The notes below the pieces were generated by a model. The model made no database searches. It had not been told where the DNA came from and was given only the letters and a program-made list of their open reading frames with translations. Below, piece after piece: positions 18,243-28,152 of a stretch of 64,000 nucleotides of DNA. Position numbers and translations under genes: made by a program. This DNA comes from Macrococcoides canis. Lineage in GTDB: Bacteria > Bacillota > Bacilli > Staphylococcales > Staphylococcaceae. The first letter of the stretch is position 1. The number at the start of each line of letters is the position of its first letter. Location: positions 682,001-746,000 of the forward strand of contig NZ_CP021059.1 of assembly GCF_002119805.1 (NCBI RefSeq), in the 5' to 3' direction.

Positions 18243-19640
18243 TTGGCTAAAAAAGCACCTGAAGTTGGAGATTACAAATATGGTTTCCACGATAAAGACG
18301 TATCGATTTTCCGTTCAGAAAGAGGATTAACAGAGGATATCGTACGTGAAATTTCAAAGATGAAAGAAGAACCACAGTGGATGCTTGATTTCCGCTTAAA
18401 ATCATTAAAGCAGTTCTATAAGATGCCAATGCCTACATGGGGTGGCGATCTTTCTGAACTTAACTTCGATGAAATTACGTATTATGTAAAACCATCTGAA
18501 CATACAGAACGTTCTTGGGATGAAGTACCTGAAGAAATTAAACAGACGTTTGATAAGTTAGGTATTCCAGAGGCAGAACAGAAGTATCTTGCAGGGGTAT
18601 CAGCACAATATGAATCAGAAGTTGTATACCACAACATGCAGGAAGACCTTGAAGAGCAAGGAATTATCTTTAAAGATACAGATTCAGCATTACGTGAAAA
18701 TGAAGATATCTTTAAAGAGCACTTTGCATCAGTAATTCCGCCGGCAGATAATAAGTTTGCAGCGTTAAACTCAGCAGTATGGTCTGGTGGATCATTTATC
18801 TACGTTCCTAAAAACGTTAAGCTTGAAACACCATTACAAGCATACTTCCGTATTAACTCTGAAAATATGGGACAGTTTGAGCGTACATTAATCATCGTTG
18901 ATGAAGGCGCTAGCGTACATTACGTAGAAGGATGTACAGCACCAGTTTATACGACGAATTCATTACACTCAGCGGTCGTTGAAATTATCGTTAAAAAAGA
19001 TGCATACTGCCGTTACACAACAATTCAAAACTGGGCGAACAACGTATTTAACTTAGTTACAAAACGTACATTCGTCTATGAGAATGGAACGATGGAATGG
19101 ATTGATGGAAATATCGGTTCTAAACTTACGATGAAATACCCAGCATGTTACCTACTAGGTGAAGGTGCACGTGGTATGACATTATCTATCGCTTTAGCAG
19201 GTCGTGGACAAGTTCAGGATGCTGGTGCGAAGATGATGCATATGGCACCAAATACTTCTTCAACTATCGTTTCGAAATCAATTTCGAAGCAAGGTGGTAA
19301 AGTAGTATATCGTGGTATCGTTCATTTTGGACGTAAAGCGACTGGCGCACGTTCAAACATCGAATGTGATACGTTAATTATGGATAACGAATCAACATCA
19401 GATACAATTCCATACAACGAAATGTTAAACGATAACATTTCATTAGAGCATGAAGCGAAAGTTTCTAAAGTATCTGAAGAACAGTTATTCTACTTGATGA
19501 GTCGTGGTATTTCTGAAGAAGAAGCGACTGAAATGATCGTAATGGGCTTCATTGAGCCATTCACGAAAGAATTACCGATGGAATATGCAGTTGAAATGAA
19601 CCGTTTAATCAAGTTTGAAATGGAAGGATCGATTGGATAA
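18243..19640 (+). CDS. sufB: Fe-S cluster assembly protein SufB
   Basis: Main scaffold subunit on which SufS/SufU-derived sulfur and iron are assembled into clusters. 465 residues with the SufB N-terminal region ([25 protein letters not shown], split over 29-53), the YVEGCTAP motif whose Cys is implicated in cluster binding, and the C-terminal [27 protein letters not shown] block. Start is TTG 18243 with AAAAGGAG upstream. Last gene of the operon, followed by a terminator. Very well conserved with S. aureus. Confidence 0.97.
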   Translation: MAKKAPEVGDYKYGFHDKDVSIFRSERGLTEDIVREISKMKEEPQWMLDFRLKSLKQFYKMPMPTWGGDLSELNFDEITYYVKPSEHTERSWDEVPEEIKQTFDKLGIPEAEQKYLAGVSAQYESEVVYHNMQEDLEEQGIIFKDTDSALRENEDIFKEHFASVIPPADNKFAALNSAVWSGGSFIYVPKNVKLETPLQAYFRINSENMGQFERTLIIVDEGASVHYVEGCTAPVYTTNSLHSAVVEIIVKKDAYCRYTTIQNWANNVFNLVTKRTFVYENGTMEWIDGNIGSKLTMKYPACYLLGEGARGMTLSIALAGRGQVQDAGAKMMHMAPNTSSTIVSKSISKQGGKVVYRGIVHFGRKATGARSNIECDTLIMDNESTSDTIPYNEMLNDNISLEHEAKVSKVSEEQLFYLMSRGISEEEATEMIVMGFIEPFTKELPMEYAVEMNRLIKFEMEGSIG

Positions 19641-19653
19641 TTTTCATCATTAA

Positions 19654-19686
19654 GAAGATTGAGGTAAAACTCAATCTTTTTTATTT
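19654..19686 (+). terminator. Terminator of the suf operon
   Basis: Stem AAGATTGAG/CTCAATCTT with loop GTAAAA and a T-rich tail, 14 bases after sufB. Confidence 0.88.
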
Positions 19687-19771
19687 TCTGTTTTTATTTT
19701 CAATTTTTCTATAGCTTTTAAATGGAAGTTAGTATAATATTTTAATGTTAATATCACGGAGGTGGGCATAT

Positions 19772-20698
19772 ATGATAACAACATTTATTAATTCAGAAGA
19801 AGGCACGATTATTAAAGCTGAGAAATATCAACTGAATAACTGGGTTAATCTTGTCATGCCCTCCCGTGAAGAGATGGAAGAAGTCGCTGAGGCGTTTGAC
19901 TTTCCGATCGAGTTTCTTGAAGATCCACTTGATCCGGAAGAAGGTGCACGTATAGAATATGATGAAGATTCTAACAGTACACTTGTCATAACTGATTTCC
20001 CTGTACTAGATAAAAATATAAGACAGACAGAATCGTATATTACGGTGCCCATCGGTATCATCTTAAGCAAAGGATATATTATAACGATTTGTTCAAGAGA
20101 ACATGATCTGTTCAATAAGATCGTAAATCTGACCTTTGATCTTCGAATGAAATCTCGATTTCTGCTGGAAGTGATGCTTACCGTTGCAACGAAATATAAT
20201 AATACGTTAAAGAAAATAAATCGTGAGCGTATTAAGATTGAAGCAAACTTAAGAAACTCCTTAACGAATAAACAGCTGTATGAACTGATGGAGATTGAAA
20301 AGAGTTTAGTATACTTCTTAACATCACTTACAGCAAATGGCGACACAATAAAGAAGATATTCAGATCACGTTCACTTAAGCTTTACGAAGAAGATAAGGA
20401 GCTGCTCGAAGATCTGATGATCGAGAATACGCAGGCTTTAAATACGACAGAATTATATACACGAATTTTAGAAAGTATTACAGGTTCATATTCTTCATTG
20501 ATTGCCAATGAAATGAACAACATCATGCGAATATTGACGCTATTCACCGTGTTCTTGACGATTCCTACACTCGTCTTCAGCTTCTTCGGTATGAATGTGG
20601 ATTTACCGAAACTCACGTGGTACGGAACAATTGGTGTGGCATTAACATTGATGCTAGTAACGTTTATTACGCTCTATAAAAGTAAAATGTTTAAATAA
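19772..20698 (+). CDS. CorA family divalent cation transporter
   Basis: Predicted Mg2+ (or Co2+/Ni2+) channel of the CorA type. 308 residues: a long cytosolic alpha/beta N-terminal domain, a coiled-coil stalk (about 140-240) and two C-terminal membrane helices, the first ending in the GMN signature (273-275, FSFFGMNVDLP). ATG 19772 is chosen because CGGAGGTGG lies directly upstream; the in-frame ATG 19745 precedes that site. The gene is monocistronic between the suf terminator and its own. Ion specificity cannot be set from sequence. Confidence 0.93.
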   Translation: MITTFINSEEGTIIKAEKYQLNNWVNLVMPSREEMEEVAEAFDFPIEFLEDPLDPEEGARIEYDEDSNSTLVITDFPVLDKNIRQTESYITVPIGIILSKGYIITICSREHDLFNKIVNLTFDLRMKSRFLLEVMLTVATKYNNTLKKINRERIKIEANLRNSLTNKQLYELMEIEKSLVYFLTSLTANGDTIKKIFRSRSLKLYEEDKELLEDLMIENTQALNTTELYTRILESITGSYSSLIANEMNNIMRILTLFTVFLTIPTLVFSFFGMNVDLPKLTWYGTIGVALTLMLVTFITLYKSKMFK

Positions 20699-20729
20699 AA
20701 GGTCGAGACCTCGTGTCTCGACCTTTTAT
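20697..20729 (+). terminator. Terminator of the CorA gene
   Basis: Perfect 13-bp stem AAAAGGTCGAGAC/GTCTCGACCTTTT with loop CTCGT, overlapping the stop codon. Confidence 0.88.
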
Positions 20730-20750
20730 AAATTCTGCACATATAGGGTG

Positions 20751-21011
20751 CTGTACGTGCGTGAGCGCACCATTTTGCCCAAACAGCAGACTGTACGTGC
20801 GTGAGCGCACCATTTTGCCCAAACAGCAGGCTATACGTGCGCCAGAGCACCATTTTGCCCAAACAGCTGACTGTAAGTGCGCCAGCGCACCATTTTGCCC
20901 AAATAGCTGACTGTACGTGCGTGAGCGTACCATTCTGCCCAAACAACTGACTGTACGTGCGCCAGCACACCATTTTACCCAAACAGCTAGCTGTACGTGC
21001 GTGAGCGTACC
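20751..21011. repeat. Tandem 40-bp hairpin repeat array
   Basis: Fills the 323-bp gap between the CorA gene and the convergent fetB. Six complete units start at 20751, 20791, 20831, 20871, 20911 and 20951, exactly 40 bp apart, with a half unit at 20991. Each starts CTGTACGTGCG (small variations) and contains CATTTTGCCCAAACAG. A short hairpin lies at each start: GTGCG-TGAG-CGCAC in some units and GTGCG-CCAG-CGCAC in others, so the loop changes while the stem is mostly kept. Long frames on both strands here come only from the periodicity. Confidence 0.93.
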
Positions 21012-21021
21012 TCTATTCAGA

Positions 21022-21783
21022 TTATGATTTTGAATATTTTCCGATGTATTGCTGACGTGCATTAAATAAAGTTGGATAGCTTAAGAATCCAACAAGTACA
21101 CTTGATAATGTTGCTGCGGTCATCAGCAGGAATATGATTAAAAGCTGTAACTGTGCGGCAACAAGGGGATCAGCACCCCCGATGATCTGACCGCTCATCA
21201 TACCGGGAAGTTGAACAAGTCCCATCGTCTTCGTGCTTTCAATTGTTGGGATCATCGAGTTTTTGATGCTCGTCATAAGCACGCGGTGTATCGCCTGCTT
21301 CGGATTTCCGCCAAGTGACAGGATAAGCTCGATTTGTTCGTCGTTCTGATCAAGTTCGCTTAAGAATCGATTTAAGAATAGAAGTGAAAGCACCATTGCA
21401 TTCCCGATCATCATCCCGCTGATTGGTATAACGTATCTTGGTTCAAATGGAATGATGCGAAAGCCTGTAAGAATTCCGATAGTCAGTACTTCTACAACGA
21501 TAAGTGTCAGGACGATTTTCCAAGTGATTCCTTTAATCCCCTGTCCTTTTTTAACGATATTTTGCGCAGCTGCTACAATCATAAGTAAAATCATCAGGAG
21601 CATATAGATAGGGTGATTACCGTCAAATACAAAGGTCAATATATATCCGACGATCATCAGCTGGATTGTACTTCGCACAGCAGCGATGATCACATCTTTC
21701 TCAAGACCAAGCTTGAGCACAGCGCTCATTACGAGCGGAATAATCACAAAAATAAATGCGAGTGAAATTTGAAATAGTGTCAT
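21022..21783 (-). CDS. fetB: FetB-type ABC transporter permease (UPF0014)
   Basis: Membrane subunit of an exporter-like ABC system; the E. coli FetAB pair confers resistance to iron overload and oxidative stress. 253 residues, about seven membrane helices, with the UPF0014 blocks MMIGNAMVLSLLFLNRF, ILSLGGNPKQA and TKTMGLVQLPGMMSGQIIGG. The ATG overlaps the end of the ATPase gene by 4 bp (ATGA), showing translational coupling. Its 3' end abuts the 40-bp repeat array, with no clear terminator of its own. Substrate assignment follows family knowledge only. Confidence 0.88.
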   Translation of the reverse strand: MTLFQISLAFIFVIIPLVMSAVLKLGLEKDVIIAAVRSTIQLMIVGYILTFVFDGNHPIYMLLMILLMIVAAAQNIVKKGQGIKGITWKIVLTLIVVEVLTIGILTGFRIIPFEPRYVIPISGMMIGNAMVLSLLFLNRFLSELDQNDEQIELILSLGGNPKQAIHRVLMTSIKNSMIPTIESTKTMGLVQLPGMMSGQIIGGADPLVAAQLQLLIIFLLMTAATLSSVLVGFLSYPTLFNARQQYIGKYSKS

Positions 21784-22496
21784 TCGATTTCTCCTTTTAA
21801 GAAAGCTTTTAATATAGGATGTTCTGTCGTTTCAAGTTCTGAAGAATAGCCGGATACGACAAATTGTCCATCCTTTAACATACAGTAATAATCGGTGATA
21901 CGTTTTGCCTGTTCTACATCATGCGTAATCCAGATGATGGTTACACCGAACTGATCACAGATTTTGCGTATGAGTGCTTCTACTTCCTTAACGCTTCTTG
22001 GATCCAGGCTAGACGTAATCTCATCCAGCAGTAATACTTCCGGTTGATTAAAGAGTGTTCTTGCAATCGACAAGCGTTGTCTCTGTCCGCCAGATAATGA
22101 TTTAACATCAGTTGATAGTTCCGTCGTCTCCAGATTTACCTGATCCAGCAGTTCCATTGCTTTTTGTTTATCAAGCGTATCCCCGAAAATCGAGCGCGGC
22201 AGATTAAGATTATCATATACCGTCCCCTGGATCATCGGTGCACTTTGAAGTGCCATTCCAATCTGCTGTTTCAGCTTTATGAGGTCGAAAGATTGAATCT
22301 CTTTTTCACCGATATAGATATTGCCGGAATCCGGACTTCTCAGACCGTTGATTAATTTCAGCAACGTCGTCTTACCGGCACCAGAAGGACCGATAAGTGC
22401 TGTAATCTTACCGGAATGAAAGTTTGTCGTAATGTCTTTTAAGATTTGGTTATTATCAACAGAAAAGTTGATATGTTCTAATTTGATATCAGTCAT
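21780..22496 (-). CDS. fetA: FetA-type ABC transporter ATP-binding protein
   Basis: ATPase partner of the FetB-like permease. 238 residues with Walker A GPSGAGKTT (36-44), signature LSGGQ (134-138), Walker B VLLLDE (154-159) and H-loop WITHD. ATG 22496 is chosen since AAAAGGAGC lies just upstream on the minus strand; an in-frame ATG at 22526 would include that site in the coding region. The gene diverges from the DUF72 gene, with only 72 bp between them for both promoters. Confidence 0.88.
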   Translation of the reverse strand: MTDIKLEHINFSVDNNQILKDITTNFHSGKITALIGPSGAGKTTLLKLINGLRSPDSGNIYIGEKEIQSFDLIKLKQQIGMALQSAPMIQGTVYDNLNLPRSIFGDTLDKQKAMELLDQVNLETTELSTDVKSLSGGQRQRLSIARTLFNQPEVLLLDEITSSLDPRSVKEVEALIRKICDQFGVTIIWITHDVEQAKRITDYYCMLKDGQFVVSGYSSELETTEHPILKAFLKGEIE

Positions 22497-22568
22497 AAGT
22501 GCTCCTTTTAAGTTCAGTTTTCTCATCGTTTTCCTTACTTTATGATAAAATTGTAAATAGGTGATGAA

Positions 22569-23417
22569 ATGATATATATTGGATTAACAGGGTGGGGCGA
22601 CCACGATTTATTATATGAAGATTTAACGAATAAATCAGAGAAACTCTTTAACTATGCTGCACATTTTCCTATCGTTGAATTAGATGCAACTTACTATTCA
22701 CTGCAGCCAGAACGTAATATTCGTAAGTGGATCAGCGAAACACCGGATAACTTTAAGTTTATAGTGAAGATTCATCAGGCATTAACAGGACATAATGATA
22801 TCAGCAAGTTTGCTGCAAACAAAGAAGAACTGATCAGCCAGTTCAAACTGATGGTTCAGCCGCTCTTTGAGACGGGGAAGCTTGGCTGCATATTGATTCA
22901 GTTTCCACCTTGGTATGAATGTTCTACTATTAATATTAACTATATCATCTATTTAAAACAACACCTTAAACCATTTCCGCTCTGTATCGAGTTTAGGAAT
23001 GACAGCTGGTTTACAGATGATATGAAAGAGCATACGTTACAGTTTCTTTATGAACATGAACTGATTCATTCTGTGTGTGATGAACCTCAGGCAGGACATG
23101 GCTCTATCCCTTTCGTTAACAGAGTCACTTCAAATACAGCGTTGATGCGACTTCACGGAAGAAATATTGCCGGGTGGACAAAGAAGGACTTAACAGATGA
23201 TGAATGGCGAGATGTCAGATACTTATATGATTATAATGAGGCTGAACTCAAGCACATTGCACAATCATTGAAGATATTAGACCATAAAGCAAAAGACGTC
23301 TACTGTCTATTCAATAATAATTCTGGGGGACATGCAGCTAAAAATGCTAAACAGATGTGTGAGCTATTAGGTATTGAATATACAGGACTGAATCATAAAC
23401 AGCTGAAATTATTTTAG
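22569..23417 (+). CDS. DUF72 (YecE-like) family protein
   Basis: A 282-residue TIM-barrel-like DUF72 protein of unknown biochemical function. Typical blocks are the start IYIGLTGWGDHDLLY, VELDATYYSLQPERNIRKW, FKFIVKIHQALTGH, CIEFRNDSWF and the C-terminal VYCLFNNNSGGHAAKNA. AGGTGATG precedes the ATG. The gene is followed closely (8 bp) by the TauE/SafE gene and then yunD, suggesting one transcript. Function is not inferable beyond the family. Confidence 0.88.
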   Translation: MIYIGLTGWGDHDLLYEDLTNKSEKLFNYAAHFPIVELDATYYSLQPERNIRKWISETPDNFKFIVKIHQALTGHNDISKFAANKEELISQFKLMVQPLFETGKLGCILIQFPPWYECSTININYIIYLKQHLKPFPLCIEFRNDSWFTDDMKEHTLQFLYEHELIHSVCDEPQAGHGSIPFVNRVTSNTALMRLHGRNIAGWTKKDLTDDEWRDVRYLYDYNEAELKHIAQSLKILDHKAKDVYCLFNNNSGGHAAKNAKQMCELLGIEYTGLNHKQLKLF

Positions 23418-23425
23418 GAAGTGAC

Positions 23426-24262
23426 ATGATGACGATTCAAGCAATTATTATATTGATTATTCTCGGTTTATTCTCAAGTATTATCGGGTCTATCGTAGGA
23501 ATTGGTGGCGGTATCATCATTGTTCCTACACTCATATATTTGGGGATGGATGCAGCGATTATTGACGGTATTACACCACAGAAGGCGATCGGAACTTCTA
23601 CAGTGATATTAATTTCAACTGGGCTGACCGCTGCAATTGGCTATATGAAGAATAAGCAGGCAGATCTGAAGAATGCGGTCATCTTTATGATCGGTATCGT
23701 TCCGGGTGCTTTGATCGGGGCGCATTTAAGTAAGTATTTAACTTTGCATAGCTTTAATCTGTACTTTGGAATATTCCTTATTATCATGAGTATCGTCCTA
23801 TTAGTCCGTGATAAGATCAAACCGATAAAACTATTTCAGAATAAAGCACATGAGAAGACGTTTACGGACAAGGAGGGTGTGACGTATCATTACAGTATTG
23901 CCCCTGTTCCTGCTGTAATTGCGACTTTCTTTGTAGGTTGTCTGACAGGGTTATTCGGCATTGGTGGAGGTGCACTGATGACACCATTGATGATCATTAT
24001 CTTTAGATTTCCACCTCATATTGCAGTAGGTACAAGCATGATTATGATTTTCGTGTCCAGCGTTACAGGTGCAGTAAGTCATATCATTCAGGATAATATC
24101 ATCTGGACATATGCGCTTATCTTAATTGCTGCAAGCTATATTGGTGCTCGTATCGGAGTACGTATCAACAAATCGATGAAATCTTCTACAGTCGTTATGA
24201 TGCTCAGAGTGATCTTAATGCTGTTAGGTATCTATTTAATAATTAAAAGTACGATAAGCTAA
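23426..24262 (+). CDS. TauE/SafE family anion exporter (YunE-like)
   Basis: Predicted sulfite/organosulfonate exporter of the TauE/SafE family. 278 residues with about eight membrane helices in two similar halves, each beginning with a Gly-rich motif: GSIVGIGGGIIIVPTLIY near the N-terminus and GLFGIGGGALMTPLMII in the second half. Two adjacent ATGs (23426, 23429) are possible; the second has slightly better spacing from AGGAAGTG. Together with the following YunD-type gene it mirrors the B. subtilis yunD-yunE neighbourhood. Substrate is not certain. Confidence 0.87.
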   Translation: MMTIQAIIILIILGLFSSIIGSIVGIGGGIIIVPTLIYLGMDAAIIDGITPQKAIGTSTVILISTGLTAAIGYMKNKQADLKNAVIFMIGIVPGALIGAHLSKYLTLHSFNLYFGIFLIIMSIVLLVRDKIKPIKLFQNKAHEKTFTDKEGVTYHYSIAPVPAVIATFFVGCLTGLFGIGGGALMTPLMIIIFRFPPHIAVGTSMIMIFVSSVTGAVSHIIQDNIIWTYALILIAASYIGARIGVRINKSMKSSTVVMMLRVILMLLGIYLIIKSTIS

Positions 24263-24277
24263 GAGAGGTGAAGCGAC

Positions 24278-25594
24278 ATGGAAGTGAAATTATTTCACAC
24301 GAACGATATACATAGCTATTTATCCAACTATCATAAAATCAGTCGTTATCTCAATGACAGGCGTGAGGAGCACGCTAATATGATCTATTTCGATCTGGGG
24401 GATCATGTGGATAGAAGTCACCCACTGACTGAAGCAACATTAGGTAAAGCAAATATAGAATTGCTGAATGATGCGCAAGTAGACGTTGTGACCATTGGTA
24501 ATAATGAAGGCATCACGCTTGATCATGATGCGTTCAATCAACTTTATCAGGATGCTCAGTTTGAAATTACATGCTGCAATTTATTTGATGAACAAGGCAA
24601 TCTTCCAGAATATATTCGCTCATCCGTTATTATGGAAAGACAAGGCATCACTTACGGTGTCATTGGTGCTACAGCTGAATTCACACCTTTTTATAAAGCT
24701 TTAGGATGGGATGTCACCGATCCGATGTCTGCAATAATCCGTGAAGTGCATCGTATTCATGAACATGTAGATGTAGTGATTATTCTGAGCCATCTTGGAA
24801 AGTTCTTTGATCGCCAGCTTGCTGAAGCTTGTCCGCAAGTTGATATCATACTAGGTGCACATACACATCATTTCTTTGAACAAGGAGAAGTTGTAAATAA
24901 TGTACTTATCGGTGCTGCCGGTAGATATGGAGAGTACATCGGAGAGATGACCTTAACATTTGAAGGACGAAAGCTCATTCATAAAAGTGCGAAGCTGATA
25001 GATACGAACGATCTCAGATCAACAGGGGAAGACTTCTTTGAAACAGGTGCAGCGCTGCTTAGCCAAAAGATTTCAAATAAGCAGCTGAATTTACCGAGAC
25101 GCATTTACAGTGCATCTTATACAACAGATCTGCTCGCACAAGCTTTAATGGATTTTACAGGTGGGGACTGCGCATTAATTAATTCAGGTCTTATAGTCAA
25201 AGGATATGAAGGCAGCGACTTTTCATACTTTGATTTACATACGATGCTGCCACATCCAATAAATCCAGTTAAGATCACGCTCTCAGGACGTGAACTGAAA
25301 GAAATTATTAATATGAGTATGCTGCATGATCATCGCGATGAGATTGTCAAAGGCTTCGGATTTAGAGGAGATATCTTCGGCATGTATGTATGGAAGAACA
25401 TTAGCTATATACAATCACAGCAACGTTATTTCATTGGTACAGAAGAAATTGATAACCATAAGAAATATTATTTAGCGACGCTTGATATGTATACATTCGG
25501 AAGATTCTTTCCGCAGTTTACACAAAATGAAAAACGCTACTATATGCCTGAATTTTTACGAGATATTATGGAAACAGCCATTAAAAATTTATAG
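24278..25594 (+). CDS. Metallophosphoesterase / 5'-nucleotidase family (YunD-like)
   Basis: Two-domain phosphoesterase of the 5'-nucleotidase/2',3'-cyclic phosphodiesterase family, 438 residues. The metal-binding motifs are all present in the N-terminal domain: FHTNDIHS, DLGDHVDR, IGNNEG, SHLG and GAHTHH. The C-terminal domain (about 270-438) is the substrate-binding nucleotidase domain. No signal peptide is seen, so it should be cytoplasmic like YunD, unlike surface nucleotidases. AGAGGTGAAG precedes the ATG, 15 bp after the TauE gene. Exact substrate unknown. Confidence 0.87.
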   Translation: MEVKLFHTNDIHSYLSNYHKISRYLNDRREEHANMIYFDLGDHVDRSHPLTEATLGKANIELLNDAQVDVVTIGNNEGITLDHDAFNQLYQDAQFEITCCNLFDEQGNLPEYIRSSVIMERQGITYGVIGATAEFTPFYKALGWDVTDPMSAIIREVHRIHEHVDVVIILSHLGKFFDRQLAEACPQVDIILGAHTHHFFEQGEVVNNVLIGAAGRYGEYIGEMTLTFEGRKLIHKSAKLIDTNDLRSTGEDFFETGAALLSQKISNKQLNLPRRIYSASYTTDLLAQALMDFTGGDCALINSGLIVKGYEGSDFSYFDLHTMLPHPINPVKITLSGRELKEIINMSMLHDHRDEIVKGFGFRGDIFGMYVWKNISYIQSQQRYFIGTEEIDNHKKYYLATLDMYTFGRFFPQFTQNEKRYYMPEFLRDIMETAIKNL

Positions 25595-25642
25595 TACACG
25601 CAACGAGTTTATAAAATTGACAATAATGGAATGTAGCTTATA

Positions 25643-25651
25643 TGTTATAAT
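25643..25651 (+). promoter_or_regulatory. Extended -10 element upstream of lipA
   Basis: TGTTATAAT carries the TGN extension and a perfect TATAAT. A TTGACA at 25617-25622 is 23 bp upstream, too far to be its -35. Confidence 0.45.
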
Positions 25652-25680
25652 GTAATCATTAGAATTTTGGAGGGATGAGT

Positions 25681-26595
25681 TTGGCTACAAAAAATGAAGA
25701 AATACTAAGAAAACCCGAATGGTTAAAGATAAAATTAAATACAAATAAAAGTTACACTGGCTTAAAGAAAATGATGCGAGAGCATAATTTAAATACAGTA
25801 TGTGAAGAAGCGAAATGTCCGAATATCCATGAGTGCTGGGGTGAAAGAAAGACTGCAACAATCATGATATTAGGTGCAATCTGTACGCGTGCTTGTCGTT
25901 TCTGTGCTGTTAAGACAGGATTGCCGAATGAACTTGATCTAAATGAACCAGAACGTGTTGCAGAATCTGTACGTCTTATGGATTTAAAGCACGTTGTAAT
26001 TACAGCAGTAGCACGTGACGACTTAAAAGACGGTGGCGCACACGTCTACGCTGAAACTATCCGTAAAGTACGTGAAGTTAATCCATATACAACGATTGAA
26101 GTATTACCATCTGATATGGGTGGCAGCATTGAGAACTGGGAAACGTTAATGGCAGCAAAACCAGATATCTTAAACCATAATATTGAAACAGTGAGACGCC
26201 TTACGCCAAGAGTTCGTGCGCGTGCAACATATGACCGTTCACTAGAAGTATTACGCCGTTCAAAAGAACTATATCCGGATATCCCGACAAAATCGAGTTT
26301 AATGGTCGGACTTGGAGAAACGACAGAAGAAATCTACGAAGTAATGGATGATCTGCGTGCAAATGATGTAGATATTATGACAATCGGTCAGTACTTACAA
26401 CCAAGCCGTAAACACCTTAAAGTACAAAAATATTACACGCCGCTTGAATTTGGTAAGTTACGTAAAGTTGCGATGGAAAAAGGATTCAAACATTGCCAGG
26501 CTGGACCAATGGTGAGAAGTTCATATCATGCAGATGAACAAGTAAATGAAGCAGCGAAAGAAAAACATCGTTTAGGTGAGCTTTCAAGTAAGTAG
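25681..26595 (+). CDS. lipA: Lipoyl synthase
   Basis: Radical SAM enzyme inserting two sulfurs into octanoyl groups on carrier proteins such as GcvH. 304 residues from TTG 25681. It has the auxiliary cluster ligands Cys41, Cys46 and Cys52 and the radical-SAM CxxxCxxC at Cys68, Cys72, Cys75. GGAGGG ends at 25674, directly next to an ATG (25675) but six bases from TTG 25681, and S. aureus LipA begins with the same [12 protein letters not shown], so the TTG start is preferred. yutD follows within 8 bp. The enzyme needs Fe-S clusters from the suf system. Confidence 0.96.
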   Translation: MATKNEEILRKPEWLKIKLNTNKSYTGLKKMMREHNLNTVCEEAKCPNIHECWGERKTATIMILGAICTRACRFCAVKTGLPNELDLNEPERVAESVRLMDLKHVVITAVARDDLKDGGAHVYAETIRKVREVNPYTTIEVLPSDMGGSIENWETLMAAKPDILNHNIETVRRLTPRVRARATYDRSLEVLRRSKELYPDIPTKSSLMVGLGETTEEIYEVMDDLRANDVDIMTIGQYLQPSRKHLKVQKYYTPLEFGKLRKVAMEKGFKHCQAGPMVRSSYHADEQVNEAAKEKHRLGELSSK

Positions 26596-26602
26596 GTGCA
26601 CT

Positions 26603-27118
26603 ATGATCATACAGACTGGACAACATTATTTTGAAGTCATTGAGAATTATCGAGAAGCATTCAATCAGGAAATGTTTGATCATCGATATTCAGAAATATT
26701 AGATCGCTATCCATACATTGTTGGGGATATAGGATTTGAACAGCTTAGATTACGTGGCTTCTTTGAGGATAACAAGAAAGGCTCGGAAGTAAATAAAAGG
26801 TTCTCTACAATTCAGGATTACTTACTGGAATACTGTAACTTTGGATGCGCATATTTTGTGCTGAGAAGGCTGAATGAACAAGAAATTGTTCAACATTTCG
26901 GTGCCGATGTTGTGATTGAAGCGGTAGAATCTCAAGAAGACGAAGAGCGTACTGAAATAGAGTTAACTCAACAAAAAGAGCAGACACAAGTTGATGTAGA
27001 AGAGGAAGAACAGAAGACCGAGCAAAAGAACACAGATAGCAATGAAGAGAAAACAATAGAAAAACAAAAAGCACTAACTGTGAATGAAGATAAAACCTTC
27101 AAATTTTTTCAAAGATAA
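26603..27118 (+). CDS. yutD: YutD-like DUF1027 protein
   Basis: Conserved Firmicute protein of unknown function that follows lipA, as here, in many genomes. The DUF1027 core occupies about residues 1-103 (IIQTGQHYFEVIENYREAFN, YPYIVGDIGFEQLRLRGF, FSTIQDYLLEYCNFGCAYFVLRR). The C-terminal 65 residues are a highly charged Glu/Gln/Lys tail, expected to be disordered. ATG 26603 has AGGTG upstream; the in-frame ATG 26576 lies in lipA and is rejected. A terminator follows. Confidence 0.85.
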   Translation: MIIQTGQHYFEVIENYREAFNQEMFDHRYSEILDRYPYIVGDIGFEQLRLRGFFEDNKKGSEVNKRFSTIQDYLLEYCNFGCAYFVLRRLNEQEIVQHFGADVVIEAVESQEDEERTEIELTQQKEQTQVDVEEEEQKTEQKNTDSNEEKTIEKQKALTVNEDKTFKFFQR

Positions 27119-27135
27119 ATTGAATCTATTAAACG

Positions 27136-27167
27136 AAACCGAAAAGCAAATGCTTTTCGGTTTTTTT
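27136..27167 (+). terminator. Terminator of lipA-yutD
   Basis: Stem AACCGAAAAGCA/TGCTTTTCGGTT with a two-base loop and a run of seven T, 18 bases after the stop. Confidence 0.88.
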
Positions 27168-27181
27168 AAGAGGAGGATGTC

Positions 27182-28138
27182 ATGAAGATAGAAACTAATG
27201 CTAGATTTATCGCACGTCAGAAAAATAATACTGGAATAAGTGAACTGGAATTTCTAAACAACAAACACTTCAATGGGCAAATTAGAGTGCGTGAAAATAT
27301 GCATACTATTATACATGAAAGCTATGGTTTCAAAAATCTTAATTTTGATCCAATATCGTATGATACGCAGTTTTTGACTGCATCCATACAGAAGTTTATT
27401 ACTGGTATTGTCATTGAACAGTTAATAGAAGAAGGAAAGTTAAAACGATTTGATGCAGTGAACAAGTATATCTACAATATACCTGGTCATATCACCATTG
27501 AAGACTTACTGCTGCATATTAGCGGTCTTACACCTTATAAAGTTTATCAGAACTTCCATGGACTGGAGCAATCGATTAAACTCATACAAAAGTCAGGTGC
27601 GACATTACCTTATCATCAATTTGATTATAATGATGCGAACTATATCATTCTTGCCAAAATAATAGAAATTATCGAAAATAAATCATACAGATTGGTATTA
27701 TACGACAGAATAATCGACAAATATGAGCTTACAAATACATGTTTCTATAATGAAACGAAAGATGCAACAACAGGCATCCATCAATTTGGAAGGTTTCTCA
27801 TCGAAGACTGGCATAACGATCTTGATAAATATTATGGTGCGGGGAATATGTATATGTCATTAAGTGATATCGATACATTGTGCCGCCTGTTTGCTCAATA
27901 TCATACCTTCAATGAACAGAAGACACAGGAAATTATCAGACCTGACAGGTTCTTAAAACAGAAATACAGAAGCGGAATCTCACTGCGACCACCTTATCTA
28001 CGAATTAGAGGTACACTGTATGCTCACGATGTCGTCGCATATTTCAATGCCGAACGTTTCATTGCTGTCGCAACAAATCGGCAAAGCAATGAATATAAAG
28101 CCGAAGAAATTGTGACAAAGTTATTAAATATTTATTGA
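27182..28138 (+). CDS. FmtA-like serine hydrolase without export signal
   Basis: Beta-lactamase/penicillin-binding-protein-fold hydrolase, 318 residues. The catalytic Ser68-x-x-Lys71 (TASIQKF) and Tyr149-Asn-Asp151 (FDYNDANY) match the Ser-Lys-Asp triad of S. aureus FmtA, a teichoic acid D-alanyl esterase. RGTLYAHD stands where the third motif is expected. It has no signal peptide or membrane segment: the N-terminus is polar, and AGGAGG at the right distance fixes ATG 27182. It is followed by a clear FmtA-like paralogue that does have an N-terminal anchor. A cytoplasmic location would be odd for this family; it may be a decaying copy or have a different substrate. Confidence 0.8.
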   Translation: MKIETNARFIARQKNNTGISELEFLNNKHFNGQIRVRENMHTIIHESYGFKNLNFDPISYDTQFLTASIQKFITGIVIEQLIEEGKLKRFDAVNKYIYNIPGHITIEDLLLHISGLTPYKVYQNFHGLEQSIKLIQKSGATLPYHQFDYNDANYIILAKIIEIIENKSYRLVLYDRIIDKYELTNTCFYNETKDATTGIHQFGRFLIEDWHNDLDKYYGAGNMYMSLSDIDTLCRLFAQYHTFNEQKTQEIIRPDRFLKQKYRSGISLRPPYLRIRGTLYAHDVVAYFNAERFIAVATNRQSNEYKAEEIVTKLLNIY

Positions 28139-28152
28139 ATATATAGAAATAA

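Noticed and set aside
20674-21062. Two long minus-strand frames (about 100 and 120 codons) across the 40-bp repeats
   Set aside because: They exist because three 40-bp units are a multiple of three; the translation is only a Trp/Cys-rich repeat, without ribosome site.
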